DNA of 64,000 nucleotides, from contig CP013997.1 in assembly GCA_001534745.1 (NCBI GenBank), positions 248,001 through 312,000 on the forward strand. Reading direction: 5' to 3'. Origin of the DNA: Pseudomonas monteilii. Lineage in GTDB: Bacteria; Pseudomonadota; Gammaproteobacteria; Pseudomonadales; Pseudomonadaceae. Every line of letters begins with the position of its first letter. Within the stretch, counting starts at the first letter, position 1. Positions 25,115 through 32,980 of this stretch are shown here, in pieces. A program made the translations under genes and the position numbers. The notes under the pieces are model-generated. The model was not told where the DNA came from, ran no database searches, and saw only the letters and a program-made list of their open reading frames with translations.

Positions 25115-26407
25115 TTACTGCGTCTTAACTTCCTTGAGATAGGGCGCAGGCTCAGCCCCCAGGTTGTTCAACACTCGCTCGCTGTACCAGTCGATGAAGT
25201 TCACCACGCCGAACTCGTAGGTCTTGGAGTATGGGCCCGGCTGGTACGCCGTGGAGTTGATGCCGCGCTGGTTCTCTTCGGCCAAACGACGGTCCTGGTC
25301 ATTGGTGGCATCCCAGACCTTGCGCATGTTCGCCGGATCGTAGTCGACGCCTTCGACGGCGTCCTTGTGCACCAGCCACTTGGTGGTGACCATCGATTCC
25401 TGGGCGCTGATCGGCCACACGGTGAAGACGATCATGTGGTCGCCCATGCAGTGGTTCCAGGCATGGGGCAGGTGCAGGATACGCATCGAGCCCAGGTCCG
25501 GGTTCTGGATGCGGCCCATCAGCTTCTTGCATGCCGGCTTGCCGTCCATGGTCATCGACACGGTGCCCTTGAGCAGCGGCATGCGCACGATACGGTTACG
25601 CAGGCCATGGCTCTTGTGCAGGTACGGAATCTTCTCGGCTTCCCAGGCGGCGGAGCAGGCCGCGACCTGGTCCTTGAATTCCTGGCTGGCGCGCGGATCG
25701 TTGGTGTCGTCGAACTCCAGCAGGGTCTGCAGCAGCTCGGGGTGCGAACCGTTGCAGTGGTAGCACTCGCGGTTGTTTTCCAGCACCAGCTTCCAGTTGG
25801 CCTTTTCGAACAGCTGGGTCTGCACCGCGACCTTGGTGTTCTCCATGTCGTACGGTTCCATGTAGTGGTCCAGAGTGGCCAGGAACTCGTCGATGGCCGG
25901 CGGGTTTTCCGCCAGGCTGATGAAGATGTAGCCGCCAGCAACCTTCACGTTGACCGGCTTGAGACCGTACTGCTTCATGTCGAAGTCGGTGCCCATCTCG
26001 GTACCGGCGAACAGCAGGCGACCGTCGAGCTCGTAGGTCCACTGGTGGTACGGGCAGACCAGCTTGGCCACCTTGCCCTTGTCGCTGACGCACAGGCGCG
26101 AGCCACGGTGACGGCAGACGTTGTGGAAGGCGTGCACCTTGCCCTCGGTACCGCGTACCACCAGGATCGGGTTCTTGCCGATCTGCAGGGTGATGTAGTT
26201 GCCCTTGGCCGGGATCTCGCACGTCATGCCCGCGATCAGCCACTCTTTATGGAAGATTTCCTCCATGTCGATCTGGAACAGACGCTCGTCGGTATAGAAC
26301 GGCTGGGGCAGCGAGTAGGTGCGCTCGCGGGTCTGCAGCATCTCGGCGGTGGCCTTGCGTGCAGGTTCCAGTGGATCGCCCAGGCTCAGGGTTGCGGTGA
26401 CGTCCAT
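25115..26407 (-). CDS. gbcA: Glycine betaine monooxygenase, Rieske oxygenase subunit
   Basis: GbcA removes one methyl from glycine betaine, giving dimethylglycine and formaldehyde, with electrons from GbcB. The 430-residue protein is a Rieske non-haem iron oxygenase. The Rieske ligands are Cys98, His100, Cys118 and His121 (CRHRG...CPYHQW). The mononuclear iron region reads NNRECYHCNGSHPELL with a later conserved Asp. The length matches the family (about 430). It diverges from gbcB over a 295-base shared promoter region. It is a known GbdR target in P. aeruginosa (PA5410). Confidence 0.95.
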   Translation of the reverse strand: MDVTATLSLGDPLEPARKATAEMLQTRERTYSLPQPFYTDERLFQIDMEEIFHKEWLIAGMTCEIPAKGNYITLQIGKNPILVVRGTEGKVHAFHNVCRHRGSRLCVSDKGKVAKLVCPYHQWTYELDGRLLFAGTEMGTDFDMKQYGLKPVNVKVAGGYIFISLAENPPAIDEFLATLDHYMEPYDMENTKVAVQTQLFEKANWKLVLENNRECYHCNGSHPELLQTLLEFDDTNDPRASQEFKDQVAACSAAWEAEKIPYLHKSHGLRNRIVRMPLLKGTVSMTMDGKPACKKLMGRIQNPDLGSMRILHLPHAWNHCMGDHMIVFTVWPISAQESMVTTKWLVHKDAVEGVDYDPANMRKVWDATNDQDRRLAEENQRGINSTAYQPGPYSKTYEFGVVNFIDWYSERVLNNLGAEPAPYLKEVKTQ

Positions 26408-26617
26408 CGTATCGGTCCTCTTGGCCGCCAGCGGCCAACGAAAAAGTGGCTAATCGTTCTTGTTGTGCCGCAGGGCTGCTTGCATGAAACAGCGTGTTCA
26501 TTTGCGGTGGAGTGTGCGTTCGCCGCAGTCCCGATCCGTATCCATGGGCGACATGGCCGAATCCGTTCCCGACGCGCCAGCCCTTGCCACGCAAGGCTGG
26601 TCGCGATAAGCACGCCG

Positions 26618-26643
26618 ACGTCGCAGATAGGCAAGTGCGACGT
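26618..26643. promoter_or_regulatory. Perfect 8-bp inverted repeat in the gbcA-gbcB promoter region
   Basis: ACGTCGCA-N10-TGCGACGT lies 60 bases before gbcB and about 210 bases from gbcA. Its size and symmetry suit a dimer-binding operator. The left arm with its flank (CGACGTCGCAGA) recurs before the dipeptidase-dgcAB operon at 16079-16090. GbdR is the obvious candidate, but I cannot confirm its consensus from sequence. Confidence 0.5.
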
Positions 26644-26702
26644 ATCGGGCTTGCGCATCATCGGGCCATAAAAAATGCCGTTGTCGGCTGTTGGAGACGA
26701 AC

Positions 26703-27803
26703 ATGTCCAATCCTTTCCTCAATCCGGTCACCACCCAGACCTGGGCCAATGGCCGCCATGTCGTGCGCTGCGTCAAGGTCATCCAGGAAACCTGGGACGT
26801 GCGTACGTTCTGTTTCATGGCCGACCAGCCGATCATGTTCTTCTTCAAGCCCGGGCAGTTCGTGACCCTCGAGCTGGAGATCGAAGGCCAGCAGGTGATG
26901 CGCTCCTACACCATCTCCAGCTCGCCCTCGGTGCCCTACAGTTTCTCGGTGACCATCAAGCGCGTACCGGGGGGCAAGGTCTCGAACTGGCTGCACGACA
27001 CCCTGCACGAGGGTCAGGAGCTGGCCGTGCACGGACCGGTGGGGCTGTTCAACGCCATCGACTTCCCATCGCCCAAGGTGCTGTACCTCAGCGGTGGCGT
27101 CGGCATCACGCCGGTGATGTCGATGGCCCGCTGGTTCTACGACACCAACGCCAACGTCGACATGGTCTTCGTGCACAGCGCCCGCTCGCCCAAGGACATC
27201 ATCTACCACCGCGAACTGGAGCAGATGGCGTCGCGCGTGCCCAACTTCGGCCTGCACATCATCTGCGAGAAGCATGGGCTGGGTGAGCCCTGGGCCGGCT
27301 ACCGGGGCTACCTGAACCAGCGCCTGCTGGAGCTGATGGCGCCGGACTTCCTCGACCGCGAGATCTTCTGCTGCGGCCCGACGCCCTACATGACCGCCGT
27401 CAAGCGCCTGCTCGAGGAAGCAGGCTTCGACATGAAGCGCTACCACGAGGAATCCTTCGGTGCGACCCCGGCGGAAGCCAAAGCCGACGCCGTGGAGCAC
27501 GCCGAGCAGGCAGCCGACGCACCGGACGTGCCGACGGCGGACCTGAACCTGGTGGAGTTCGTCGACAGCGGCAAGAGCATCCGCATCGCCCCGGGCGAAA
27601 CCGTGCATGCTGCTGCTGCCAAGGTCGGCCTGATGATTCCGAAAGCCTGCGGCATGGGCATCTGCGGCACCTGCAAGGTGCTCAAGCTCGGCGGCGAGGT
27701 GGACATGGAACACAACGGTGGTATCACCGAGGAAGACGAAGCCGAGGGCTACATCCTGTCGTGCTGCAGCGTGCCGAAGGGCGACGTGCGCATCGAATAC
27801 TGA
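26703..27803 (+). CDS. gbcB: Glycine betaine monooxygenase, ferredoxin reductase subunit
   Basis: GbcB passes electrons from NAD(P)H to GbcA. The ATG at 26703 gives 366 residues; an in-frame ATG four codons earlier has a poorer ribosome site. Order of domains: FAD-binding barrel (about 15-115, RSYTISSSPSVPYSFSVTIK), NAD domain (about 120-245, YLSGGVGITPVMSMARW, FCCGPTPYM), linker, and a plant-type 2Fe-2S ferredoxin at the C-terminus (about 285-366) with CGMGICGTC and a distant Cys in SCCSVPKG. This fused layout matches PA5411. Confidence 0.95.
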   Translation: MSNPFLNPVTTQTWANGRHVVRCVKVIQETWDVRTFCFMADQPIMFFFKPGQFVTLELEIEGQQVMRSYTISSSPSVPYSFSVTIKRVPGGKVSNWLHDTLHEGQELAVHGPVGLFNAIDFPSPKVLYLSGGVGITPVMSMARWFYDTNANVDMVFVHSARSPKDIIYHRELEQMASRVPNFGLHIICEKHGLGEPWAGYRGYLNQRLLELMAPDFLDREIFCCGPTPYMTAVKRLLEEAGFDMKRYHEESFGATPAEAKADAVEHAEQAADAPDVPTADLNLVEFVDSGKSIRIAPGETVHAAAAKVGLMIPKACGMGICGTCKVLKLGGEVDMEHNGGITEEDEAEGYILSCCSVPKGDVRIEY

Positions 27804-27816
27804 CGCCAGTTGCACC

Positions 27817-27847
27817 GCGCCGGCCGCTGCTGCCGGTGCTTTCTTCT
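27817..27847 (+). terminator. Terminator after gbcB
   Basis: GCGCCGGC and GCCGGTGC form an 8-bp stem (one G-U pair) with a 7-base loop, followed by TTTCTTCT. Confidence 0.6.
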
Positions 27848-28002
27848 CGCTGGGTTCTGGACGAGCGGACAGCCGTTTCCGGAACCCAGTGCGCTCGCTC
27901 GAGTCCATGTGCCCAGCTGGTAACGGATGTTACCGATATTTAATGGCAGGCCTGGGCGCTTTTCTTTATCGTGTGCGCCCCCGCAACAACCGAGATAGCG
28001 CA

Positions 28003-28233
28003 ATGTTGGAAGCATCCCTGAACACCCTCGAACAACTGGTTGGCGACCTGGTGCAGCAGAACGCCCGTCTGACCGAGCAGAACGCCCAGCTCAGCCAGGA
28101 GCTGACCCAGTCCAAGGAAGAGAACGACACGCTGCAGCTGGCGTTGATGGAGCACGAGGAGAAGCACGGTGCCACCGCCGCGCGTATCCAGGCCCTGGTC
28201 GAGCGCGCCAGCGCCGGTACCGTCGGCGCATGA
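28003..28233 (+). CDS. Small coiled-coil protein upstream of a ZapA-like gene (ZapB/TIGR02449-like layout)
   Basis: This 76-residue protein is almost wholly a leucine-heptad coiled coil (LNTLEQLVGDLVQQNARLTE, QNAQLSQELTQSKEENDTLQ) with no other domain. It overlaps the next gene by 4 bases (ATGA), and that gene encodes a ZapA-type protein. This mirrors the arrangement of a TIGR02449/ZapB-like gene before zapA at the usual Pseudomonas zapA-6S RNA locus. The sequence differs from the canonical TIGR02449 protein as I remember it, so this is a divergent analogue. A role with the adjacent ZapA at the division ring is inference. Confidence 0.7.
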   Translation: MLEASLNTLEQLVGDLVQQNARLTEQNAQLSQELTQSKEENDTLQLALMEHEEKHGATAARIQALVERASAGTVGA

Positions 28234-28520
28234 GTTCGGTCAACGTCGTGTCGATCCTCGGCAGCGACTACTCGATCAAGGCGCCCGAGGGGCAGGAGCA
28301 GACGCTGGCCCAGGCCGTGCAGATGCTGCAGCGCTCGCTGAGCGAGACCAAGCGCCAATACCCGACCCTGATCGGCGACAAGCTGCTGGTGCTGGCCGCG
28401 CTCAACCTGTGCTCGCGCCAGATCGACCTGCAGCGTGAGCATCAGCAGACGCTCGACCGTTGCCAGGAGCAGGTCAGCGCCACGGTCCAGACCCTCAGCC
28501 GCACCTTGGGTGAAGGCTGA
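28230..28520 (+). CDS. Divergent ZapA-family cell division protein
   Basis: This 96-residue protein fits the ZapA fold. A short N-terminal beta-hairpin (VNVVSILGSDYSIKAPEG) is followed by a helix (QTLAQAVQMLQRSLSETKRQ), the typical DKLLVLAALNLCSRQIDLQR segment, and a C-terminal coiled coil. ZapA cross-links FtsZ filaments. The canonical Pseudomonas zapA sits beside the 6S RNA gene and ygfA, neither of which is here, so this looks like a second, diverged copy. It is co-translated with the coiled-coil gene just upstream. No symbol is given because the main zapA is probably elsewhere. Confidence 0.72.
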   Translation: MSSVNVVSILGSDYSIKAPEGQEQTLAQAVQMLQRSLSETKRQYPTLIGDKLLVLAALNLCSRQIDLQREHQQTLDRCQEQVSATVQTLSRTLGEG

Positions 28521-28561
28521 GGCCGATCAGTTCGCCGGTCGTGGCCTCGGTGTCGGCACGG

Positions 28562-28668
28562 GCGCCATCGCGGGCAAGCCCGCTCCCACGGGCCTCCATT
28601 TCAGGCACACAGTACGGCCACTTCGGCGCGGCCTGTGTGGGAGCGGGCTTGCCCGCGATAGCGGCAGT
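28562..28668. repeat. Inverted REP pair between zapA-like gene and ltaE
   Basis: CGCGGGCAAGCCCGCTCCCA (near 28568) and GGGAGCGGGCTTGCCCGCGA (near 28640) face each other between two convergent genes. They probably end both transcripts. Confidence 0.75.
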
Positions 28669-28721
28669 CCCGCTACAGTGCCCTTGCCAGGCCAGCTCGA
28701 TCCTGTCAGCCCCTGGAGCTC

Positions 28722-29762
28722 TCAACCCGCCATGACCTGTCGGATATCCGCCGCCAGTTCCTGCACCCGCGCCACCTGAATGTCCCATGAGCACATGAAC
28801 CGCGCACCGCCGCTGCCGATGAAGGTGTAGAAGCGCCACCCCTTGTCACGCAAAGCCTGCAACGCCGCCTCCGGCATCTGCAGGAACACCCCGTTGGCCT
28901 CGACCGGGAACATCAGGCTCACCCCAGGAATGTCACTCACCAGGCTGCCCAACAGCTGCGCGCACTGGTTGGCATGCTGGGCATGACGCAGCCAGGCGCC
29001 GTCCTCCAGCAACCCGACCCAGGGCGCCGACAGGAAGCGCATCTTCGAAGCCAGTTGCCCAGCCTGCTTGCAGCGATAGTCGAAGTCGGCCGCCAGGTCA
29101 TGGTTGAAGAACAGGATCGCCTCGCCCACGGCCATGCCGTTCTTGGTCCCGCCGAAGCACAGCACATCGACCCCCGACTTCCAAGTCAGCTCGGCCGGCG
29201 AGCACCCCAGGAACGCGCATGCGTTGCTGAACCGCGCCCCGTCCATGTGCAGGTTCAGGCCCAGTGCCTTGCAGGTCGCGCTGATGGCCTTGAGTTCGTC
29301 GGGGCGGTAGACGGTCCCCACCTCGGTGGCCTGAGTCAGCGTCACCACACGCGGCTTGGGGTAATGGATGTCCTGGCGTTTGCTGGCCACGTCACGAATC
29401 GACTCGGGCGTGAGCTTGCCGCCGACGCTGCCTGCCGTGAGCAGCTTGGAACCATTGGAGAAGAACTCGGGCGCGCCGCATTCGTCGGTCTCGACGTGGG
29501 CGGTCTCCGAACAGATGACGCTGTGGTAGCTCTGGCACAACGAGGCCAGGGCCAGGGAGTTGGCGGCCGTCCCGTTGAAGGCGAAGAACACTTCGCAGTC
29601 GGTTTCGAACAGCTGGCGGAAGTGATCGGCCGCGCGCTGTGTCCATTGGTCGTCGCCATAGGCACGTTCGTGGCCCAGGTTGGCCTGCTCCATCGCCGCC
29701 CAGGCTTCGGGGCAGATGCCGGAATAGTTGTCGCTGGCGAATTGCTGATTGTTGTTGTTCAT
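28722..29762 (-). CDS. ltaE: Low-specificity L-threonine aldolase
   Basis: LtaE is a PLP enzyme that splits threonine or allo-threonine to glycine and acetaldehyde. The 346-residue protein is a fold-type I aldolase. It has FASDNYSGICPEAW near the start, the GTAANSLAL phosphate loop, HMDGARFSNACAF and the PLP lysine Lys207 in FGGTKNGM. It lies on the minus strand, divergent from glyA. Both are glycine/serine/threonine enzymes placed beside the sarcosine oxidase genes, as in P. aeruginosa. Confidence 0.94.
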   Translation of the reverse strand: MNNNNQQFASDNYSGICPEAWAAMEQANLGHERAYGDDQWTQRAADHFRQLFETDCEVFFAFNGTAANSLALASLCQSYHSVICSETAHVETDECGAPEFFSNGSKLLTAGSVGGKLTPESIRDVASKRQDIHYPKPRVVTLTQATEVGTVYRPDELKAISATCKALGLNLHMDGARFSNACAFLGCSPAELTWKSGVDVLCFGGTKNGMAVGEAILFFNHDLAADFDYRCKQAGQLASKMRFLSAPWVGLLEDGAWLRHAQHANQCAQLLGSLVSDIPGVSLMFPVEANGVFLQMPEAALQALRDKGWRFYTFIGSGGARFMCSWDIQVARVQELAADIRQVMAG

Positions 29763-30109
29763 GAGGCAGTCCCGAAAGGGTGAAAACGCACTCTAAACCA
29801 TTGCCAGGCCTACTGCCTACGCACGCTGCCCAGGCTGCCGGACACCACTGCGTGGCCTGTGCGCAGGCTCTCTGGCAAGGGCATTTCCGGCATCTTCACC
29901 GTACAGCGTCACACCATCACAGGCCCTTGCCCGAAGCGGCCCGACAGACAGCCCATCGTCAGGTTCCGTCGTCTCGACCGAGCAATGTCGTAAACGCGCC
30001 ATTGCAAGGCGTGCGCAGGCATCTGCCACCCCCCGTCGCGGCCCTACCATCGCCGCAAAGGGTCGAAGTGCCCTCAATGACAAGAATGATCGCTGCCGGG
30101 AGAATCAAG
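29763..30109. promoter_or_regulatory. Divergent promoter region ltaE / glyA-sox
   Basis: This 347-base gap has no gene. It holds a widely spaced perfect 9-bp inverted repeat, GGCAAGGGC (29874-29882) and GCCCTTGCC (29923-29931). The glyA Shine-Dalgarno is GGGAGA. I looked for a glycine riboswitch (tandem aptamers before a glycine gene) and saw none. The sox promoter of P. aeruginosa is known to answer to sarcosine; no site can be assigned here. Confidence 0.45.
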
Positions 30110-31363
30110 ATGTTCAGCAAGCAAGACCAGATCCAGGGTTACGACGATGCACTGCTGGCGGCGATCAATGCCGAAGAGCAGCGTCAGGAAGACCACATCG
30201 AGCTGATCGCCTCGGAAAACTACACCAGCAAGCGCGTGATGCAGGCTCAAGGCAGCGGCCTGACCAACAAGTACGCCGAAGGATACCCGGCCAAGCGTTA
30301 CTACGGCGGTTGCGAGCACGTCGACAAGGTCGAGCAGCTGGCCATCGACCGCGCCAAGGAACTGTTCGGTGCCGACTACGCCAACGTCCAGCCGCACTCC
30401 GGCTCGTCGGCCAACAGCGCGGTCTACCTGGCGCTGCTGCAGCCGGGCGATACCTTGCTGGGCATGAGCCTGGCCCATGGCGGTCACCTGACCCACGGCG
30501 CCAAGGTCTCGTCCTCCGGCAAGCTGTACAACGCCGTGCAGTACGGCATCGACACCGCCACCGGCCTGATCGACTACGACGAAGTCGAGCGCCTGGCCGT
30601 CGAGCACAAGCCGAAGATGATCGTCGCCGGCTTCTCGGCCTACTCCAAGACCCTGGACTTCGCCCGTTTCCGCGAGATCGCCGACAAGGTCGGTGCGCTG
30701 TTGTTCGTCGACATGGCCCACGTCGCGGGCCTGGTCGCCGCCGGTCTGTACCCGAACCCGATTCCGTTCGCCGACGTGGTCACCACCACCACCCACAAGA
30801 CCCTGCGCGGTCCACGTGGCGGCCTGATCCTGGCCAAGTCCAACCCGGACATCGAGAAGAAGCTCAACGCCGCAGTCTTCCCGGGCGCTCAGGGTGGCCC
30901 GCTGATGCACGTCATCGCCGCCAAGGCCGTGTGCTTCAAGGAAGCGCTGGAGCCTGAATTCAAGACCTACCAGAAGCAGGTCATCGAGAACGCCCAGGCC
31001 ATGGCCCAGGTCTTCGTCGACCGTGGCTACGATGTGGTCTCCGGCGGCACCGACAACCACCTGTTCCTGGTCAGCCTGATCCGTCAGGGCCTGACCGGCA
31101 AGGACGCCGATGCGGCCCTGGGTCGCGCTCACGTCACCGTCAACAAGAACGCCGTTCCCAACGATCCGCAGTCGCCGTTCGTCACCTCCGGCCTGCGCAT
31201 CGGCACCCCAGCCGTCACCACCCGTGGCTTCAAGGTCGCCCAATGCGTGGCACTGGCTGGCTGGATCTGCGACATCCTCGACAACCTCGGCGATGCCGAT
31301 GTCGAGGCCGATGTCGCCCGGAACGTCGCCGCCTTGTGCGCGGACTTCCCCGTTTACCGCTGA
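30110..31363 (+). CDS. glyA: Serine hydroxymethyltransferase
   Basis: GlyA interconverts serine and glycine using methylene-THF. In this operon it combines glycine and the one-carbon unit released by sarcosine oxidase into serine. The ATG at 30110 gives 417 residues, starting [16 protein letters not shown]. The PLP lysine is Lys230 in [15 protein letters not shown]; the substrate loop [15 protein letters not shown] and GCEHVDKVE are intact. It is the first gene of glyA-soxBDAG-purU and corresponds to glyA1 (PA5415). Pseudomonads normally carry a second glyA elsewhere. Confidence 0.96.
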   Translation: MFSKQDQIQGYDDALLAAINAEEQRQEDHIELIASENYTSKRVMQAQGSGLTNKYAEGYPAKRYYGGCEHVDKVEQLAIDRAKELFGADYANVQPHSGSSANSAVYLALLQPGDTLLGMSLAHGGHLTHGAKVSSSGKLYNAVQYGIDTATGLIDYDEVERLAVEHKPKMIVAGFSAYSKTLDFARFREIADKVGALLFVDMAHVAGLVAAGLYPNPIPFADVVTTTTHKTLRGPRGGLILAKSNPDIEKKLNAAVFPGAQGGPLMHVIAAKAVCFKEALEPEFKTYQKQVIENAQAMAQVFVDRGYDVVSGGTDNHLFLVSLIRQGLTGKDADAALGRAHVTVNKNAVPNDPQSPFVTSGLRIGTPAVTTRGFKVAQCVALAGWICDILDNLGDADVEADVARNVAALCADFPVYR

Positions 31364-31378
31364 GTGGGAGCTTTGATC

Positions 31379-32629
31379 ATGAAACGCTTTTCAGGCTTCG
31401 GCCTTCTCAAACATTCCCTCAGCCACCACGAGAACTGGCAGCGCATGTGGCGCACGCCGACGCCGAAGAAAGTCTACGACGTGGTCATCGTCGGCGGTGG
31501 CGGTCACGGGCTGGCCACGGCCTACTACCTGGCCAAGGAACACGGCATCACCAACGTGGCCGTGATCGAGAAAGGCTGGCTGGGCGGCGGCAACACCGCC
31601 CGTAACACCACCATCGTGCGCTCCAACTACCTGTGGGACGAATCGGCCCGCCTGTACGAACATGCCATGAAACTGTGGGAGGGCCTGTCCCAGGACCTGA
31701 ACTACAACGTCATGTTCTCCCAGCGCGGCGTCTACAACCTGTGCCACACCCTGCAGGACATCCGTGACTCCGAGCGCCGCGTGAGTGCCAACCGCCTCAA
31801 CGGCATCGACGGCGAACTGCTGAACACCGAACAGGTGGCGGCCGAGATCCCGTACCTGGACTGCTCGAAGAACACCCGTTACCCGATTCTCGGCGCCACC
31901 GTGCAGCGTCGCGGCGGCGTGGCTCGTCACGATGCCGTGGCCTGGGGCTTCGCCCGTGCCGCCGACGCCCTGGGCGTGGACCTGATCCAGCAGACCGAGG
32001 TCACGGGCTTCCGCAAGGAGAACGGCGCGGTCATCGGCGTCGAGACCAACAAGGGCTTCATCGGCGCCAAGCGCGTCGGCGTGGTCACCGCGGGCAACTC
32101 CGGGCACATGGCGCGCCTGGCCGGCTTCCGCCTGCCGCTGGAATCGCATCCGTTGCAGGCTCTGGTATCCGAGCCGATCAAGCCGATCATCGACAGCGTG
32201 ATCATGTCCAACGCCGTGCACGGCTACATCAGCCAGTCCGACAAGGGTGACCTGGTCATCGGCGCCGGTATCGACGGCTACGTAGGCTACGGCCAGCGCG
32301 GTTCGTACCCGGTCATCGAGCACACCGTCCAGGCCATCGTCGAGATGTTCCCGATCCTCTCGCGCGTGCGCATGAACCGCCAGTGGGGCGGCATCGTCGA
32401 CACCTGCCCGGATGCGTGCCCGATCATCACCAAGACGCCGGTCAAGAACCTCTTCTTCAACTGCGGCTGGGGTACCGGTGGCTTCAAGGCCACCCCGGGC
32501 TCGGGCAACATCTTCGCGGCCAGCCTGGCCAAGGGCGAGATGCACCCGATCGCCAAACCCTTCTCGATGGATCGCTTCTACACCGGCGCATTGATCGACG
32601 AGCACGGCGCCGCCGCCGTCGCCCACTAA
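31379..32629 (+). CDS. soxB: Sarcosine oxidase beta subunit
   Basis: SoxB carries the flavin site of heterotetrameric sarcosine oxidase, where sarcosine is oxidised. The ATG at 31379 gives 416 residues. The FAD dinucleotide fold [20 protein letters not shown] is at about 34-53. [19 protein letters not shown] holds the His-linked-flavin region equivalent, and [15 protein letters not shown] closes the FAD site. It lies 15 bases from glyA and 15 bases from soxD. Covalent FMN and non-covalent FAD are known for the family; they are not visible here. Confidence 0.95.
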   Translation: MKRFSGFGLLKHSLSHHENWQRMWRTPTPKKVYDVVIVGGGGHGLATAYYLAKEHGITNVAVIEKGWLGGGNTARNTTIVRSNYLWDESARLYEHAMKLWEGLSQDLNYNVMFSQRGVYNLCHTLQDIRDSERRVSANRLNGIDGELLNTEQVAAEIPYLDCSKNTRYPILGATVQRRGGVARHDAVAWGFARAADALGVDLIQQTEVTGFRKENGAVIGVETNKGFIGAKRVGVVTAGNSGHMARLAGFRLPLESHPLQALVSEPIKPIIDSVIMSNAVHGYISQSDKGDLVIGAGIDGYVGYGQRGSYPVIEHTVQAIVEMFPILSRVRMNRQWGGIVDTCPDACPIITKTPVKNLFFNCGWGTGGFKATPGSGNIFAASLAKGEMHPIAKPFSMDRFYTGALIDEHGAAAVAH

Positions 32630-32644
32630 TCGGAGACAACGTCC

Positions 32645-32980
32645 ATGTTGCATATTTTCTGTCCCCACTGCGGCGAGCTGCGCTCCGAAGAAGAATTCCA
32701 CCCTTCCGGACAGGCGCACATCGCCCGCCCCCTGGACCCGGCGGCCTGCTCCGACGCGGAGTGGGGCGAGTACGTGTTCTTCCGTGACAACCCCCGTGGC
32801 ATCCACCACGAGCTGTGGGATCACGTCGCCGGCTGCCGCCAGTATTTCAACGTCACGCGCAACACCGAGACCTACGAGATCCTGGAATCCTACAAGATTG
32901 GCGAGAAGCCGAAGATGGCCGCTCGTGAACACACACCCGCTCAGTCGGCGGCCGTCAACGCACGGGGAGAAAACGTATGA
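32645..32980 (+). CDS. soxD: Sarcosine oxidase delta subunit
   Basis: This small (111 aa) zinc-binding subunit of the SoxBDAG complex has the zinc knuckle at the N-terminus, IFCPHCGELRSEEEFH, with further His and Cys in HHELWDHVAGCRQYF. The C-terminal 15 residues are disordered. Its stop overlaps the soxA ATG by 4 bases, so the subunits are translated together. Confidence 0.95.
   Translation: MLHIFCPHCGELRSEEEFHPSGQAHIARPLDPAACSDAEWGEYVFFRDNPRGIHHELWDHVAGCRQYFNVTRNTETYEILESYKIGEKPKMAAREHTPAQSAAVNARGENV

Noticed and set aside
28521..28721. 6S RNA gene after the ZapA-like gene
   Set aside because: The stretch is filled by a REP pair and shows no long rod-like complementarity of 6S type.
29763..30109. 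Glycine riboswitch before glyA
   Set aside because: No tandem aptamer pattern or terminator/anti-terminator could be seen in the leader.
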